This document shows, piece by piece, positions 24,520-32,978 of a stretch of DNA of 64,000 nt. This stretch comes from JAABTL01 sp964465355 (GTDB lineage: Bacteria; Deinococcota; Deinococci; Deinococcales; Trueperaceae). Below the pieces are notes generated by a model, which searched no databases, had not been told where the DNA came from, and saw nothing but the letters and a program-made list of their open reading frames with translations. The stretch covers positions 1 through 64,000 of the forward strand of contig CAYXJZ010000005.1 in assembly GCA_964465355.1 (NCBI GenBank). Direction: 5' to 3'. Position 1 is the stretch's first letter. Each line of letters begins with the position of its first letter. Made by a program: the position numbers and the translations under genes.

Positions 24520-26121
24520 ATGGACCACCGTTCGGATACCGATCGTCGGCGCCCCCGCGCCACCCGATGGGCCGTTCTCTGGCTCTCGGCCTTCGTCCTC
24601 GCCGCCTGCGGCGGCCCCACGCCCACCACGCTCAGTCTCGTCCCGGACGCCGCCATGATCGAGGTCATCCGCGGCGACAGCGCGGAGCTGCGTGTCACCG
24701 TCTCGCGCAGCGGCTCCGCCGCCGTCGACCTCACCGTCGCCGGCGCACCTGCCGGTGTCACGGCCGTCTTCGATCCGCCCACCCTGGCCGCCGGCGTCAA
24801 CCAGGCCATGCTCGTCATCACGGTCTCGCCTGCTGCCGACGACGGGGTCAGCGAGTTGACCCTGAGCGCCGTCTCCGGCAGCCTGGCTGCCAGCGCCGAG
24901 GTGGACCTCGAGGTCGGGAGCCTCACGGTCAGCGGCCGGGTCCTCGGTCTGCTCGACGTAGGCCTGCCCGACGTGGTGGTGCTCAGCCAAGGCCAGGACG
25001 CCGTCACCACGGCCGACGGTGCCTTCGAGCTCAGCGGCCTCTCCACGCCATACGACGTGGTGCTGGCCTTCGATGACGGTGGCGACGGGATCGTCCATGC
25101 CTACCGAGGACTGTCCAGCGCGACGCCGATCCTGACGCCCTTCTTCGGTCTGATGGTCGGCCCGAGCGCACTGCCGAACGAGGCCACGCTCAGCGGCGAG
25201 GTGCTGGGTGGCGCCATCCTCCCGGCCGACCACAGCGCCATCATCTGCGCCGAAGGGCTCGACCAGGTGGTCTACGGCTGCGTCGTCGTGCCAGAGCTGG
25301 ACAGCGGCTACATGCTGGACATGGCCTGGTCCGGGCCTGCGCAGGTCAGCGTGCGCATCCACGCCTTCCACCTGGAGAGGGACGCGGGCGATGAGGTCGT
25401 CGCCTACCACGGCTACGTCACCCAGGACATCGACCTGGGCGATGGCGATGTGGAGGTCCTTGACCTTGACATCGAGTCGAGCGTCGCGACCGACGTCTTC
25501 GAGGCCGAGGTGGTGCACGAGGACGGCAGCCTCCTCAGCGCGGGTTACCTCCTGCTGAACGTCGCGCCCGGTCTCTCCATCCCGCTGACGACCGTAGCCG
25601 GCCCGGCCGTGGAGGCGCTGGTGCCGACCGGCAGCGGCTTCTCCTACACCCTGCTCCTGGAGAGCGGCGCCGGCCTTGTGTCGCGGGCGGGTCTAGGCCT
25701 CGACGGCGGCGAGGTCGTCATCCCCCTCCCGCCGGTCCAGCTGGCCCCGGCCGACGGCGCCATGAACGTTGGGTCCGGCACCTCCTTCCGCGCCTTCGTG
25801 CCGGACGGCCATTCGATCACCTACCTCTGGTTCCCAGACACCCTCGGCCCCATGGTCGCGCTCACCTCCTTGGATGACGACCCTGTCAACCTTCCCGGCC
25901 TCACGGGAACCTCCTTCGCCTACCCTCCGGGCGTCAGCTACGACTGGCAACTCCTCGGTGCCACGCTGCCAGAGGCGGGGGCCGATCGGGTACCCAGCGT
26001 CGTGGACTTCTACAACGTGGTCCTGATGGTCATCTCCGGCAACGGTGGCCCTGGGCCCGAGGCCGACAGCAACGTCCTCATATCAGCGAGCCCGAACTGG
26101 AGCTTCGACCTGGCGCCTTGA
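24520..26121 (+). CDS. Large lipoprotein with repeated beta-sandwich domains, unknown function
   Basis: 533 residues. The long n-region (MDHRSDTDRRRPRATR) and a hydrophobic core end in lipobox LAAC (C31). Residues about 35-130 form an immunoglobulin-like or BACON-like domain (LRVTVSRSGSAAVDLTVAGA, GVTAVFDPPTLAAG). Around 133-180 lies a carboxypeptidase-regulatory-like unit (LTVSGRVLGLLDVGLPDVVV, TTADGAFELSGLS). The C-terminal third, ending APADGAMNVGSGTSFRAFVP, recalls Ig-like surface domains. The start has AGGGAGG upstream. A strong hairpin follows the stop. It is probably a surface-displayed adhesive or structural protein. Confidence 0.72.
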   Translation: MDHRSDTDRRRPRATRWAVLWLSAFVLAACGGPTPTTLSLVPDAAMIEVIRGDSAELRVTVSRSGSAAVDLTVAGAPAGVTAVFDPPTLAAGVNQAMLVITVSPAADDGVSELTLSAVSGSLAASAEVDLEVGSLTVSGRVLGLLDVGLPDVVVLSQGQDAVTTADGAFELSGLSTPYDVVLAFDDGGDGIVHAYRGLSSATPILTPFFGLMVGPSALPNEATLSGEVLGGAILPADHSAIICAEGLDQVVYGCVVVPELDSGYMLDMAWSGPAQVSVRIHAFHLERDAGDEVVAYHGYVTQDIDLGDGDVEVLDLDIESSVATDVFEAEVVHEDGSLLSAGYLLLNVAPGLSIPLTTVAGPAVEALVPTGSGFSYTLLLESGAGLVSRAGLGLDGGEVVIPLPPVQLAPADGAMNVGSGTSFRAFVPDGHSITYLWFPDTLGPMVALTSLDDDPVNLPGLTGTSFAYPPGVSYDWQLLGATLPEAGADRVPSVVDFYNVVLMVISGNGGPGPEADSNVLISASPNWSFDLAP

Positions 26122-26165
26122 GTCGATGCCGCTGCGAGGGGATCGCCTCGCGTACGACCGTCGCC

Positions 26166-26197
26166 GATCGGGGGACGCTGCCCAGCGTCCCCCGATC
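26166..26197 (+). terminator. Intrinsic terminator-like hairpin between convergent genes
   Basis: GATCGGGGGACGCTG and CAGCGTCCCCCGATC form a perfect 15-bp stem with a 2-nt gap, followed by TTT on the plus strand. It closes the lipoprotein gene (stop 26121) and may also serve the leftward gene ending at 26231. Confidence 0.7.
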
Positions 26198-26230
26198 TTT
26201 CGTGGCCCGCGTCGCCGCCCGCGGCCGAGA

Positions 26231-26707
26231 TCAGCGGCTGCGGATCAGGTCGACGCCAAGGTGCGCGAGCACGCCGAAGGCGATGCCCCAGAGGCAGATC
26301 CCGACGATCTGCCAGACGATGACCCGCTGCCTTGGCGCGCCGAAGGACACCATGGCCACCGAGGTGATCTGGCTGGCCAGGATGAACTGCCCGAGCAGGC
26401 CGACCCCGACGACGCCGTAGCGGTCGAAGGCGCGCCGCAGGCGCTCCCTGCGTGGTGAGGCCGGCTTGGCTTCGCCCTGCGTCACCCGCCGGCGGACCGC
26501 GCTGGCGAAGAGGACGAAGGCCACCATCGAGACGACGTTGCCGATGATCGCGGCGATGATCGCGATGGCGGTGGGTACGCCGACGAACACGCCGAGCATG
26601 GAGCCGAGGTAGGACTCCACGAAGGGCACGGCGCCTGCCAGCATCACGCCCAGCCATTGGAGCAGGGGCGGCAGCGAGGCGATGAACTCTCTCAGGGTTT
26701 CGAGCAT
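26231..26707 (-). CDS. Small multidrug export-type membrane protein
   Basis: 158 residues, four hydrophobic segments. The N-terminal WLGVMLAGAVPFVESYLGSML motif is the signature of the family named putative small multi-drug export protein. GVVGVGLLGQFILASQITSV follows the polar loop (QGEAKPASPRRERLRR). Transport activity has not, to my knowledge, been well established for the family, so the name is provisional. AGGAG is seven bases before the ATG. It lies 82 bp downstream of the regulator gene on the same strand. Confidence 0.7.
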   Translation of the reverse strand: MLETLREFIASLPPLLQWLGVMLAGAVPFVESYLGSMLGVFVGVPTAIAIIAAIIGNVVSMVAFVLFASAVRRRVTQGEAKPASPRRERLRRAFDRYGVVGVGLLGQFILASQITSVAMVSFGAPRQRVIVWQIVGICLWGIAFGVLAHLGVDLIRSR

Positions 26708-26789
26708 GGCTCTCCTTCCGCGGCCGGCTGGACCTTGGCCGCGAGATCGACGACGTGGTGGTGCCTGTGGGGCGGAGAGGGGTTGACGT

Positions 26790-27155
26790 TCAGGTCTCGG
26801 TGGCCACCGACGCTCGGACGATGGTGGTGGACGGCTTGGGCTTGGCGGCCGGCGTCGCCGTGACCGCCGCGATCTCTTGCAGGACCGCCACGTGCTCGAG
26901 GAAGGCGGACCTGCCTTGGGGGCTGAGCTGGAGCCAGGTGCGCGGCCGCTTGCCGACGTAGCCCTTGCGCACCTTCAGGTAGCCGGCACCCTCCAGCAGT
27001 GCGACCTGCTTGGAGAGCACGGAGTCGCTGACGTCCACCAGGTCCCGCACGAAGGCGAACTCGGCTTCGTCCGAGGCAGCAAGGGTGGCCATGATCGAGA
27101 AGCGCACCGGCGGGTGGATCAGCTCGTCGAGGCGATGGCGGGGATGCTCGCTCAT
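26790..27155 (-). CDS. Winged-helix transcriptional regulator (HTH_27/MarR-like)
   Basis: 121 residues from the ATG at 27155. IHPPVRFSIMATLAASDEAE, then FAFVRDLVDVSDSVLSKQVA, LLEGAGYLKVRKGYVGKRPR and TWLQLSPQGRSAF fit the short winged-helix regulators that are usually encoded next to a small membrane protein. That arrangement holds here: the start overlaps the stop of the upstream 70-residue gene by 4 bp. The wing GYVGKRPRTWLQLS is characteristic. The target is probably its own operon, with the inverted TTGG/CCAA site upstream of 27364 as candidate operator. Confidence 0.82.
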   Translation of the reverse strand: MSEHPRHRLDELIHPPVRFSIMATLAASDEAEFAFVRDLVDVSDSVLSKQVALLEGAGYLKVRKGYVGKRPRTWLQLSPQGRSAFLEHVAVLQEIAAVTATPAAKPKPSTTIVRASVATET

Positions 27156-27364
27156 CGGCGCAGCGCCCACCAGGCGATCATGGCCGCGATCTCCAGCGGA
27201 TGGCCGGTCACGGACTCCGCCGCCAGGTCATAGGCGGTGGTGGCCGCGCCGAGGATGACGAGGTACTGGCCGTACCACTGCGACTGCAGGTGCACGACCT
27301 GGCGGGTGCGGCTGATCTCGTCGAGCGCTTGGCGCGCTTCGAAAGCGGTGATGTTGCCTTCCAC
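27152..27364 (-). CDS. Short membrane-associated protein, possibly truncated
   Basis: 70 residues from a GTG at 27364, with GAGGGGAG seven bases upstream. The N-terminal half (ITAFEARQALDEISRTRQVV) is amphipathic helix. The rest holds weak hydrophobic segments (YLVILGAATTAYDLAAES and LEIAAMIAWWALRR). Partners of HTH_27-type regulators usually have about 150 or more residues and several membrane spans, so this version looks shortened, or is a minimal variant. It overlaps the regulator start by 4 bp. The promoter region 27385-27420 contains TTGG-N10-CCAA. Confidence 0.6.
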   Translation of the reverse strand: MEGNITAFEARQALDEISRTRQVVHLQSQWYGQYLVILGAATTAYDLAAESVTGHPLEIAAMIAWWALRR

Positions 27365-27491
27365 GGAAGCTCCCCTCTACCTCGGATTGATAGATTGGCA
27401 TATACTTTCCAAGTCGTCAAGTGAATCTGGTCGGGCCCGCCACCCAGGGGATGCACGTACCGGCGCGTCCTGCTCGCGGTACCCTCGGCGG

Positions 27492-28247
27492 GTGCTGATC
27501 GAGCAGTTGCATGAGCCGGGCGCAGACGAACTCCTGACCTTCCTCCAGGAACACCTGTACGGCCGCGAGGCCTTGGTGCAGGTCAGCGGCACCTTCGAGG
27601 TGACCTACGTCGGTCGCGCCGCCTCCTTCGCGGATGCGGGCGACTACCTTGTCATCGTCAAGGCCGACGGTTCGGTGCAGGTGCACGGCTACCGCGGCGT
27701 CAAGCCACAGAACTGGCAGCCGCGCAGCGACGAGCTGTGGGTGGGCTCCGACGACGGGCTGCCGGTGCTGGTCGCCGATCGCCGCCAGCCGGACGAGTCG
27801 CTGCGGGTGGTGTTCCTCGAGACGGCGCTGGCGCAGGCCTTGCGCCTGAACGAAGGCGGTGGCTTCGTCCTGCACGGCACGGAGGCCGAGATGCAGCGGG
27901 CCTTGGCCAGCGATCCATCGGTCATCGAGGAAGGCCTCGTCGTGCTGGACCGGGAGCTGCCGACCGACGTCGGCGGCATCGACCTCTTCGCCCGCGACCG
28001 GCATGGGCGCTTGGTCGTGGTCGAGCTCAAGCGCGCCAAGGGCACGCAGGAGGCGGTGCACCAGTTGGCCCGCTACGTCGAGAGCGTTCGTCGTTTCACC
28101 GGCGAGGAGGTGCGTGGCCTGCTGGCCGCACCGGCCGTCACCGCGCCTGCCCTGCACCGCCTGGCGGCCAGCGGCCTCGAGTTCGTCGAGGTCAGGAGCC
28201 TGCCCGAGCTGGAGGAGGGGCCGAGCCAGGGCTCCCTGTTCGGCTGA
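27492..28247 (+). CDS. nucS: Endonuclease NucS (EndoMS), non-canonical mismatch repair
   Basis: 251-residue restriction-like nuclease that cuts both strands at mismatched bases. An N-terminal beta domain (1-115) is followed by the catalytic domain with D164 in GGIDLFARD, E178 and K180 in VVVELKRAKG, and Q193 in HQLARYVESVRR. The last residues QGSLFG form a QxxLF clamp-binding peptide, the way NucS is tied to the beta clamp in actinobacteria. The GTG start at 27492 is six bases past TACCCT (27480-27485), consistent with a leaderless message. NucS is best known in archaea and actinobacteria, with a scattered presence in Deinococcota. Confidence 0.93.
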   Translation: MLIEQLHEPGADELLTFLQEHLYGREALVQVSGTFEVTYVGRAASFADAGDYLVIVKADGSVQVHGYRGVKPQNWQPRSDELWVGSDDGLPVLVADRRQPDESLRVVFLETALAQALRLNEGGGFVLHGTEAEMQRALASDPSVIEEGLVVLDRELPTDVGGIDLFARDRHGRLVVVELKRAKGTQEAVHQLARYVESVRRFTGEEVRGLLAAPAVTAPALHRLAASGLEFVEVRSLPELEEGPSQGSLFG

Positions 28248-28250
28248 AGC

Positions 28251-29339
28251 TCAGACCAGGTGGCCCTGCACCTGGTCCAGTTCGGCTATGAGGTCAGGGT
28301 TCGCGTCAAGGACGTTGAGGAAGGCATCGACCACGCGAGGCGAGAACCAGCGGTCGCGTTGCCGCATGACCTCGTCGATGGCTTGTTGCACGGGCCATGC
28401 GCGCTTGTATGGGCGCTCGTTGATCAGGGTGTCGAAGACGTCGGCCAGGGCCACGATCTGCCCGACCAGGGGGATCTGCTCGCCCTTGAGGCCGTGCGGG
28501 TAGCCGCTGCCGTCCCAGCGTTCATGGTGGCTCTCGGCGATGAGCTGCGCCAGGTTGATCAGCTTGGAGCGGCCGTCGGCCAACAGTCGCGAGCCCAGGT
28601 CGACGTGCTCGCGCATGAGCGAGAACTCCTCGGCGGTGAGGCGCCCCGGCTTGAGCAGGATCTGGTCTGGGATGCCGATCTTGCCGACGTCGTGCAGCGG
28701 CGCAGCGCGGCGGATGAGGTCCGTCTCGTCGTTGGGGAGCCCGAGCTCCTTGGCCAACAGGCCGGAGAGCATGCCCACCCTGATGGTATGGCGACCGGTG
28801 TTGTAGTCGCGGTACTCGGCGGCGGCGGCCAGTCGATCGAGCACGTCGAGCCTGGCGGCTTCCAGCTCGATGGTGCGCTCGCGCACCAGTTCCTCCAAGT
28901 GCATGGCGTGGAGCTTCAGGCGCTGCTGCAAGAAGCGTGTGCGCAGCAGGTTGGCCACCCGCAGGCGGATCTGGTCCTTGCGGAAGGGCTTGGTGAGGAA
29001 GTCCTTGGCGCCCCTGGCCAGGGCGTCCTGCTCGGCCTCGGGGCTGACATCGGCGGTGAGCACGAGGATGGGGAAGAAGCTGTCGTCGTCGACCATCGCC
29101 ATGACCTGGTCGATCACCTGCAGCCCGTCCATGCGCGGCATGTGGAGGTCGGTGCATAGGAGATCGAAGCCTTCTCCATCGTCCCGCGCTTGCCTGAACA
29201 GCTGCACGGCCTCGTCCGGCTCGTTGCAGCTCACCACCTCGGTGTAGCCGGCGGACTGCAGGATCTTGCCGAGCAGCACGGTGTTCGCCAGCTCGTCATC
29301 GACGATGATGATGCGCGCTCGACTCAGATCGGTGTCCAT
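28251..29339 (-). CDS. Response regulator with HD-GYP c-di-GMP phosphodiesterase domain
   Basis: 362 residues. The receiver domain (about 8-130) has the acidic pair D14-D15, phospho-acceptor D64 in LLCTDLHMPRMDG, T95 and K117 in FLTKPF. After a coiled-coil linker (about 140-165) comes the HD-GYP domain with HTIRVGMLSGLLAKELG, LHDVGKIGIPDQILLKPG, HHERWDGSGYPHGLKGEQIP and VALADVFDTL. It should hydrolyse c-di-GMP when phosphorylated. The HD pair and the GYP loop are intact, so the enzyme looks active. GAGAGGAC precedes the ATG. No partner histidine kinase is adjacent. Confidence 0.93.
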   Translation of the reverse strand: MDTDLSRARIIIVDDELANTVLLGKILQSAGYTEVVSCNEPDEAVQLFRQARDDGEGFDLLCTDLHMPRMDGLQVIDQVMAMVDDDSFFPILVLTADVSPEAEQDALARGAKDFLTKPFRKDQIRLRVANLLRTRFLQQRLKLHAMHLEELVRERTIELEAARLDVLDRLAAAAEYRDYNTGRHTIRVGMLSGLLAKELGLPNDETDLIRRAAPLHDVGKIGIPDQILLKPGRLTAEEFSLMREHVDLGSRLLADGRSKLINLAQLIAESHHERWDGSGYPHGLKGEQIPLVGQIVALADVFDTLINERPYKRAWPVQQAIDEVMRQRDRWFSPRVVDAFLNVLDANPDLIAELDQVQGHLV

Positions 29340-29498
29340 CGTCCTCTCGCCGCATGCCGGGTGGGGATACCACCAGCATGAACCCAAAGCACCATACCGC
29401 TCGAGATCCCGTCGCCGGGTCGGTCCCTTCACAATCGCTGGTGGCGACGGCGTCGCTCAGGGCGGAATCGTTCACCACGCAACCCGGCCCCGCGTTGC

Positions 29499-29513
29499 TA
29501 GACTCGGGAACGG
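29499..29513 (+). promoter_or_regulatory. Leaderless -10 box of galT
   Basis: TAGACT (29499-29504), nine bases before the ATG at 29514. It is the same hexamer and spacing as at lysS. Confidence 0.6.
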
Positions 29514-30620
29514 ATGTCGTGGTTACGCAAGGACCCCTTCGGTGCGGCTTGGGTGCTCATCTCACCCGAGCGAGGCTTACGGCCGTCTGACTTCGGTTCG
29601 GTCGATGGCCGTGTCACGCGCTCAGACGCGGCGCCTTTGGCGCCGGGTCGTGAGGCCGGCCTGCCACCCGAGATCCAGGCCTTGCGGTCCAACGGTTCTC
29701 CCGTGAACGGACCCGATTGGCGTGCGCGGGTGTTGCCCATGCCTGGCGCTGCCTTCAGTGATCGCCCCTTCGCACCGGTCGCCGACGGCCTGCTGCTCTC
29801 TGCGCCGGCCAGCGGCTGGCAGGAGCTGGTGGTGGAGCACCCCGATCCGGCCGCGAGACTGGAGACCTTCGGCAGCGACCACCTGGTGGAGCTGCTGCGC
29901 CTCTACCGTGACCGCGTGGCCTACCATGCCGCCAGGCCGGAGGTGCGCCACGTGCAGGTCAACCGCAACGTCGGCAAGGCCGCCGGCGCCCTGTACGACC
30001 ATCCGCACGGGCAGCTGCTGGCGCAGCCGGTGCCCAACCGCTGGGTGGAGGAGGAGCGCGAGGCGGCCAAGCTGCACCACGCGCATGCTGGCCGCTGCCT
30101 CTTCTGCGACGTGCTTGGCCAAGAGCTGGAACAGCGGGAGCGGGTGGTGTCGGTCAACGAGGACTTCGTGGCCATCGCGCCCTTCGCCTCCAAGATGCCC
30201 TTCGAGACATGGATCTTCCCAAGGGCGCACGAGAGCGCGTTCCAAGAGGTGGCGAGCAACCGTCTCGTGCGACTGGCGGAGCTGCTCTGCTCGGTGGTCG
30301 AGGCGCTGAACTCCGCGCTCGATCGGCCGCCGTACAACATGGTGCTGCACACCCTGCCGCAGGCCGGCGACGGCTGCTACCACTGGCACATCGAGCTGCT
30401 CCCGCGATTGACCCGTCAGGCCGGTTTCGACTGGTCGATCGGCGCCTACGTCAACCCGACCCCACCGGAGGCCGCCGCCCGTTTCCTGCGTCAAGCCATG
30501 GCGGCAAGGGCCATGGACGCCATCGAAGCCAAGACCATGGCCGCCCATGGCAGGACCACGGCCCACGACGCCGTCGCGATCAGCTCTGCAGACATGCCGC
30601 CCGGTTCCCATGGAGGCTAG
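29514..30620 (+). CDS. galT: Galactose-1-phosphate uridylyltransferase
   Basis: 368-residue HIT-superfamily nucleotidyltransferase of the Leloir pathway. It exchanges UMP between UDP-glucose and galactose-1-phosphate. The active site HPHGQ (H163, H165) lies in NVGKAAGALYDHPHGQ. A second conserved block is GDGCYHWHIELLPRLTRQAG. The zinc-binding CxxC of E. coli GalT is not present near the N-terminus, and only one cysteine, in LFCDVL, is close to the zinc region. A zinc-free variant is therefore likely. No galK or galE is nearby. The stop overlaps the start of the FtsB-like gene by 11 bp. Confidence 0.92.
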   Translation: MSWLRKDPFGAAWVLISPERGLRPSDFGSVDGRVTRSDAAPLAPGREAGLPPEIQALRSNGSPVNGPDWRARVLPMPGAAFSDRPFAPVADGLLLSAPASGWQELVVEHPDPAARLETFGSDHLVELLRLYRDRVAYHAARPEVRHVQVNRNVGKAAGALYDHPHGQLLAQPVPNRWVEEEREAAKLHHAHAGRCLFCDVLGQELEQRERVVSVNEDFVAIAPFASKMPFETWIFPRAHESAFQEVASNRLVRLAELLCSVVEALNSALDRPPYNMVLHTLPQAGDGCYHWHIELLPRLTRQAGFDWSIGAYVNPTPPEAAARFLRQAMAARAMDAIEAKTMAAHGRTTAHDAVAISSADMPPGSHGG

Positions 30621-31020
30621 GGGCCCGTACGCACCGCCATCGGTACCGGAACGCGGTCAGGACGTGCTGCGCAAACGGGGTGCCAGCCGCCTGCTCACCG
30701 AGCAGGAGAAGGAACGCGACCAGGCCCGACCCGTGCGTGTGGCCCGCGGCATCTCGGCCGTGCTGCTGGTGATCTGCCTGGTCGGGGCCCTGCAGGCCGT
30801 GTTCATGATCGTGGTGGAGGCGCGGCGGTGGACGGTGGCCGAACGCGAGATCGTGCGCCTCGAGCGCGAGGTGGCCGACCTGCGGCGCGAGGCGGCGGAC
30901 CTGATCGAGGTGGCCATGCGCGGCGGCGACGAGCGGTTCCGCGAGCAACTGGCGCGCCGCCAAGGTTACGTCTACCCCTTCGAGACCCGTTTCCTTCTGT
31001 CGACGCCGATGGGGCCCTGA
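30610..31020 (+). CDS. FtsB/DivIC-like septum formation protein
   Basis: 136 residues: a cytoplasmic N-terminus rich in charged residues (about 1-45), one membrane span (ISAVLLVICLVGALQAVFMIV), then a coiled coil (REIVRLEREVADLRREAADL). The C-terminal EQLARRQGYVYPFETRFLL resembles the post-coil end (ARxxLGYVxPGE) of FtsB/DivIC proteins. These bitopic proteins connect divisome components during septation. The ATG at 30610 lies inside the end of galT, and GAGG follows rather than precedes it, so the exact start is uncertain. The assignment rests on architecture more than on sequence identity. Confidence 0.68.
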   Translation: MEARGPYAPPSVPERGQDVLRKRGASRLLTEQEKERDQARPVRVARGISAVLLVICLVGALQAVFMIVVEARRWTVAEREIVRLEREVADLRREAADLIEVAMRGGDERFREQLARRQGYVYPFETRFLLSTPMGP

Positions 31021-31023
31021 GCC

Positions 31024-31416
31024 TCAGGCGATCTCGCGCAGGTCTTCCATCAACTGCCAGCCCACACCTTCCGGGGTGCTGTCAAGGGCGGTCTGCAGGG
31101 TCTCCGCGACCCAGGCGATGGTGCTGGCCGGATCCTCGTCGGCCTCGACGAAGCGCAGGACGGTGAGCTGGTAGACCTGTTGGGTGGCCGACAGCGTGCC
31201 GTCGTCGAAGAAGGTGAAGGGCGCAGCCGGCATGGCGTCCCACAGCACGTGCACCTCGCCCTGCATGGTGCGGGGCAGGTGATCCGCCAGATCGACGGCC
31301 AGGTCCCGTGGATGCCAGACGTAGCCTTGCAGCAGACGGATGGCGCGCCGGGCCAGGGGCAGACGGTCGTCGCCCACCTGCTCAGGGCGGAGGTGCTCGT
31401 CGTCGGCTGCTGTCAC
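31024..31416 (-). CDS. Conserved protein of unknown function
   Basis: 130 residues, GTG start at 31416, four bases after the HAD stop on the same strand. Soluble and acidic: LPLARRAIRLLQGYVWHPRD, LPRTMQGEVHVLWDAMPAAP, FTFFDDGTLSATQQVYQLTV, and a C-terminal helix STIAWVAETLQTALDSTPEG. No family recognised. Last gene of the leftward cytochrome oxidase operon, and convergent with the FtsB-like gene (three bases apart). Confidence 0.6.
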   Translation of the reverse strand: MTAADDEHLRPEQVGDDRLPLARRAIRLLQGYVWHPRDLAVDLADHLPRTMQGEVHVLWDAMPAAPFTFFDDGTLSATQQVYQLTVLRFVEADEDPASTIAWVAETLQTALDSTPEGVGWQLMEDLREIA

Positions 31417-31420
31417 TCCC

Positions 31421-32110
31421 TCAGCTCCGGTCAGCCGTCTCGTCGCGCTCCTGCCAGGCCGGACCGTCCACCAGATGGGCAAGGGCGGGCAGGGCCTGGC
31501 GCCAGCGCATGGCGAAAGGTGCAGGCTCGTCGAGCAGCAACGCCTGGAAGCCAAGGGCGCGGGCGGCCTCGATGTTGCCGGCGTTGTCGTCGACGAAGAC
31601 GATCTCGTGCGGCGGCAACCGCAGGGCCTCGGCCAAGGCCATGTAGGCGCTGGCATCGGGCTTGCGCACGCCGATCTCGTTGCTGAACACGAAGCGTTCG
31701 ACACGGGCGAGGCGCGGGTCCTGCCGCACCCGATCGCACAGCACAGGGACGTTGTTGGACAACACCCCGACAGCCAGGTCGTCAGGGATGGCGGCGATGA
31801 GGGCATAGGCCTCTGGTCGCTCCAGTGGGGCATCGAGGAAAGCCTGCTGGAAGGCGGCCTCGTTCACGTGCAGGCCAAGGGCTTGCGAGAGCCGCTCCTG
31901 GAAGGTGGGCAGGTCGAAGGCGCCCACCTCGAAGAGCTCCATCAGCGCCAGGTACTGCGGGCGCATGAGCTCGGGGTCCACGTCGTACAGCTCGGCGAGG
32001 CGAACGATGGCGCGCCCGTCGAAGGTGCCGACCGTCATCACGCCGCCCCAATCGAAGGCAATGCCCCTGACCTGGGCAGGACCGCCCTCGATGCCGAGGG
32101 CGACGCTCAT
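31421..32110 (-). CDS. HAD-superfamily hydrolase (subfamily IA)
   Basis: 229 residues. HAD motif I is FDWGGVM, in which the usual first catalytic Asp (D20) is kept and the general acid/base position D+2 is Gly, as in the phosphatase-like relatives of epoxide hydrolase N-terminal domains. Motif II is GVLSNN, motif III the Lys in EIGVRKPDASAY, and motif IV FVDDNAGNIEAA. Loss of the second Asp of DxD suggests reduced or altered phosphatase activity, a feature seen in the sEH-N-like group. The start overlaps the ctaG stop by 4 bp, so it is co-expressed with oxidase assembly genes without an obvious mechanistic link. Confidence 0.85.
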   Translation of the reverse strand: MSVALGIEGGPAQVRGIAFDWGGVMTVGTFDGRAIVRLAELYDVDPELMRPQYLALMELFEVGAFDLPTFQERLSQALGLHVNEAAFQQAFLDAPLERPEAYALIAAIPDDLAVGVLSNNVPVLCDRVRQDPRLARVERFVFSNEIGVRKPDASAYMALAEALRLPPHEIVFVDDNAGNIEAARALGFQALLLDEPAPFAMRWRQALPALAHLVDGPAWQERDETADRS

Positions 32111-32940
32111 GCGGTGACTTCGCCTTCCCTGCGCATGTCGGACTGGGTGACGTTCCGGCCGTTCTCTCGCTGGTACCAGTCGATGAAGATGCGACTGAAC
32201 GGCACCGCGAAGAAGCCGAAGCCGAAGACCTTCATGATGGCGCCGGCCAACACCTGGTCGGCGATGGGGTCGAGGCCGAAGGCGCGCGGTGCCATGGCAT
32301 ACATGGGGTAGACCGGGTCGGGGCTGAAGGTGATGATCGCGAAGACCAGCATCTGGGCCACCGGCACCGTGAACAGGTAGGCGAGCCGCACCAGGTGGTT
32401 GGGCTTGGGCAGTTCGGACAGCGGGCTCAGGATGGGCCACCAGAGCATCATGGCCACCAGCAGGTAGAGCAGGTGGGTGACGTGGTGCATGGTGCTGTTG
32501 ATGAGCTGCAGCTGGTAGACGGCGGGGATGTGCCAGACGGAGAAGAAGAGACCGAAGGCGATGAAGGTGACCGCCGGTCGCAGCACCGCCCGGCTCAGCG
32601 GCGCCACCCTCGGGTGCAGCAGGATCCGGCGCCACAGCCAGGCGGGCAGGCCGACCATGATCATGCGGGCGATGACGTAGGAGAGCAGCAGGTGCTGCAC
32701 CATGTGCGCGGAGAGCAGGTAGCGCTCGGCCAGGTCGTGCAGCGGGGAGCCTTCGACCAGGTAGAAGAGCGCAAGGGCCGCGTAGAACCAGATGGCGGCG
32801 GTCTTGGGGAAGGGTTCGCCTGGCGCCAGACGCGAACGCAGGGGCCCCACCACCATGGCGTATGCGGTCGCCACGGCGATGAGACCCCCGATCAGGACAG
32901 GGTCGAGTTGCCAGCCGACGTACAGGTGCTCAGCGTTCAT
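32107..32940 (-). CDS. ctaG: Cytochrome c oxidase assembly factor CtaG (caa3 type)
   Basis: 277 residues, about seven membrane spans, for example VLIGGLIAVATAYAMVVGPL, IWFYAALALFYLVEGSPLHD, AVTFIAFGLFFSVWHIPAVY and HHVTHLLYLLVAMMLWWPIL. Conserved histidines in SAHMVQHLLLSYV and HHVTHLL are typical of the caa3_CtaG family, implicated in CuA/CuB copper delivery to oxidase in Bacillus. It is the fifth gene of the oxidase operon, 38 bp after the subunit IV fusion, and is followed with a 4-bp overlap by the HAD gene. Confidence 0.88.
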   Translation of the reverse strand: MNAEHLYVGWQLDPVLIGGLIAVATAYAMVVGPLRSRLAPGEPFPKTAAIWFYAALALFYLVEGSPLHDLAERYLLSAHMVQHLLLSYVIARMIMVGLPAWLWRRILLHPRVAPLSRAVLRPAVTFIAFGLFFSVWHIPAVYQLQLINSTMHHVTHLLYLLVAMMLWWPILSPLSELPKPNHLVRLAYLFTVPVAQMLVFAIITFSPDPVYPMYAMAPRAFGLDPIADQVLAGAIMKVFGFGFFAVPFSRIFIDWYQRENGRNVTQSDMRREGEVTA

Positions 32941-32978
32941 CCCACTCGACCCTACCTTGCCTCAGGACCCGTTCCGGT

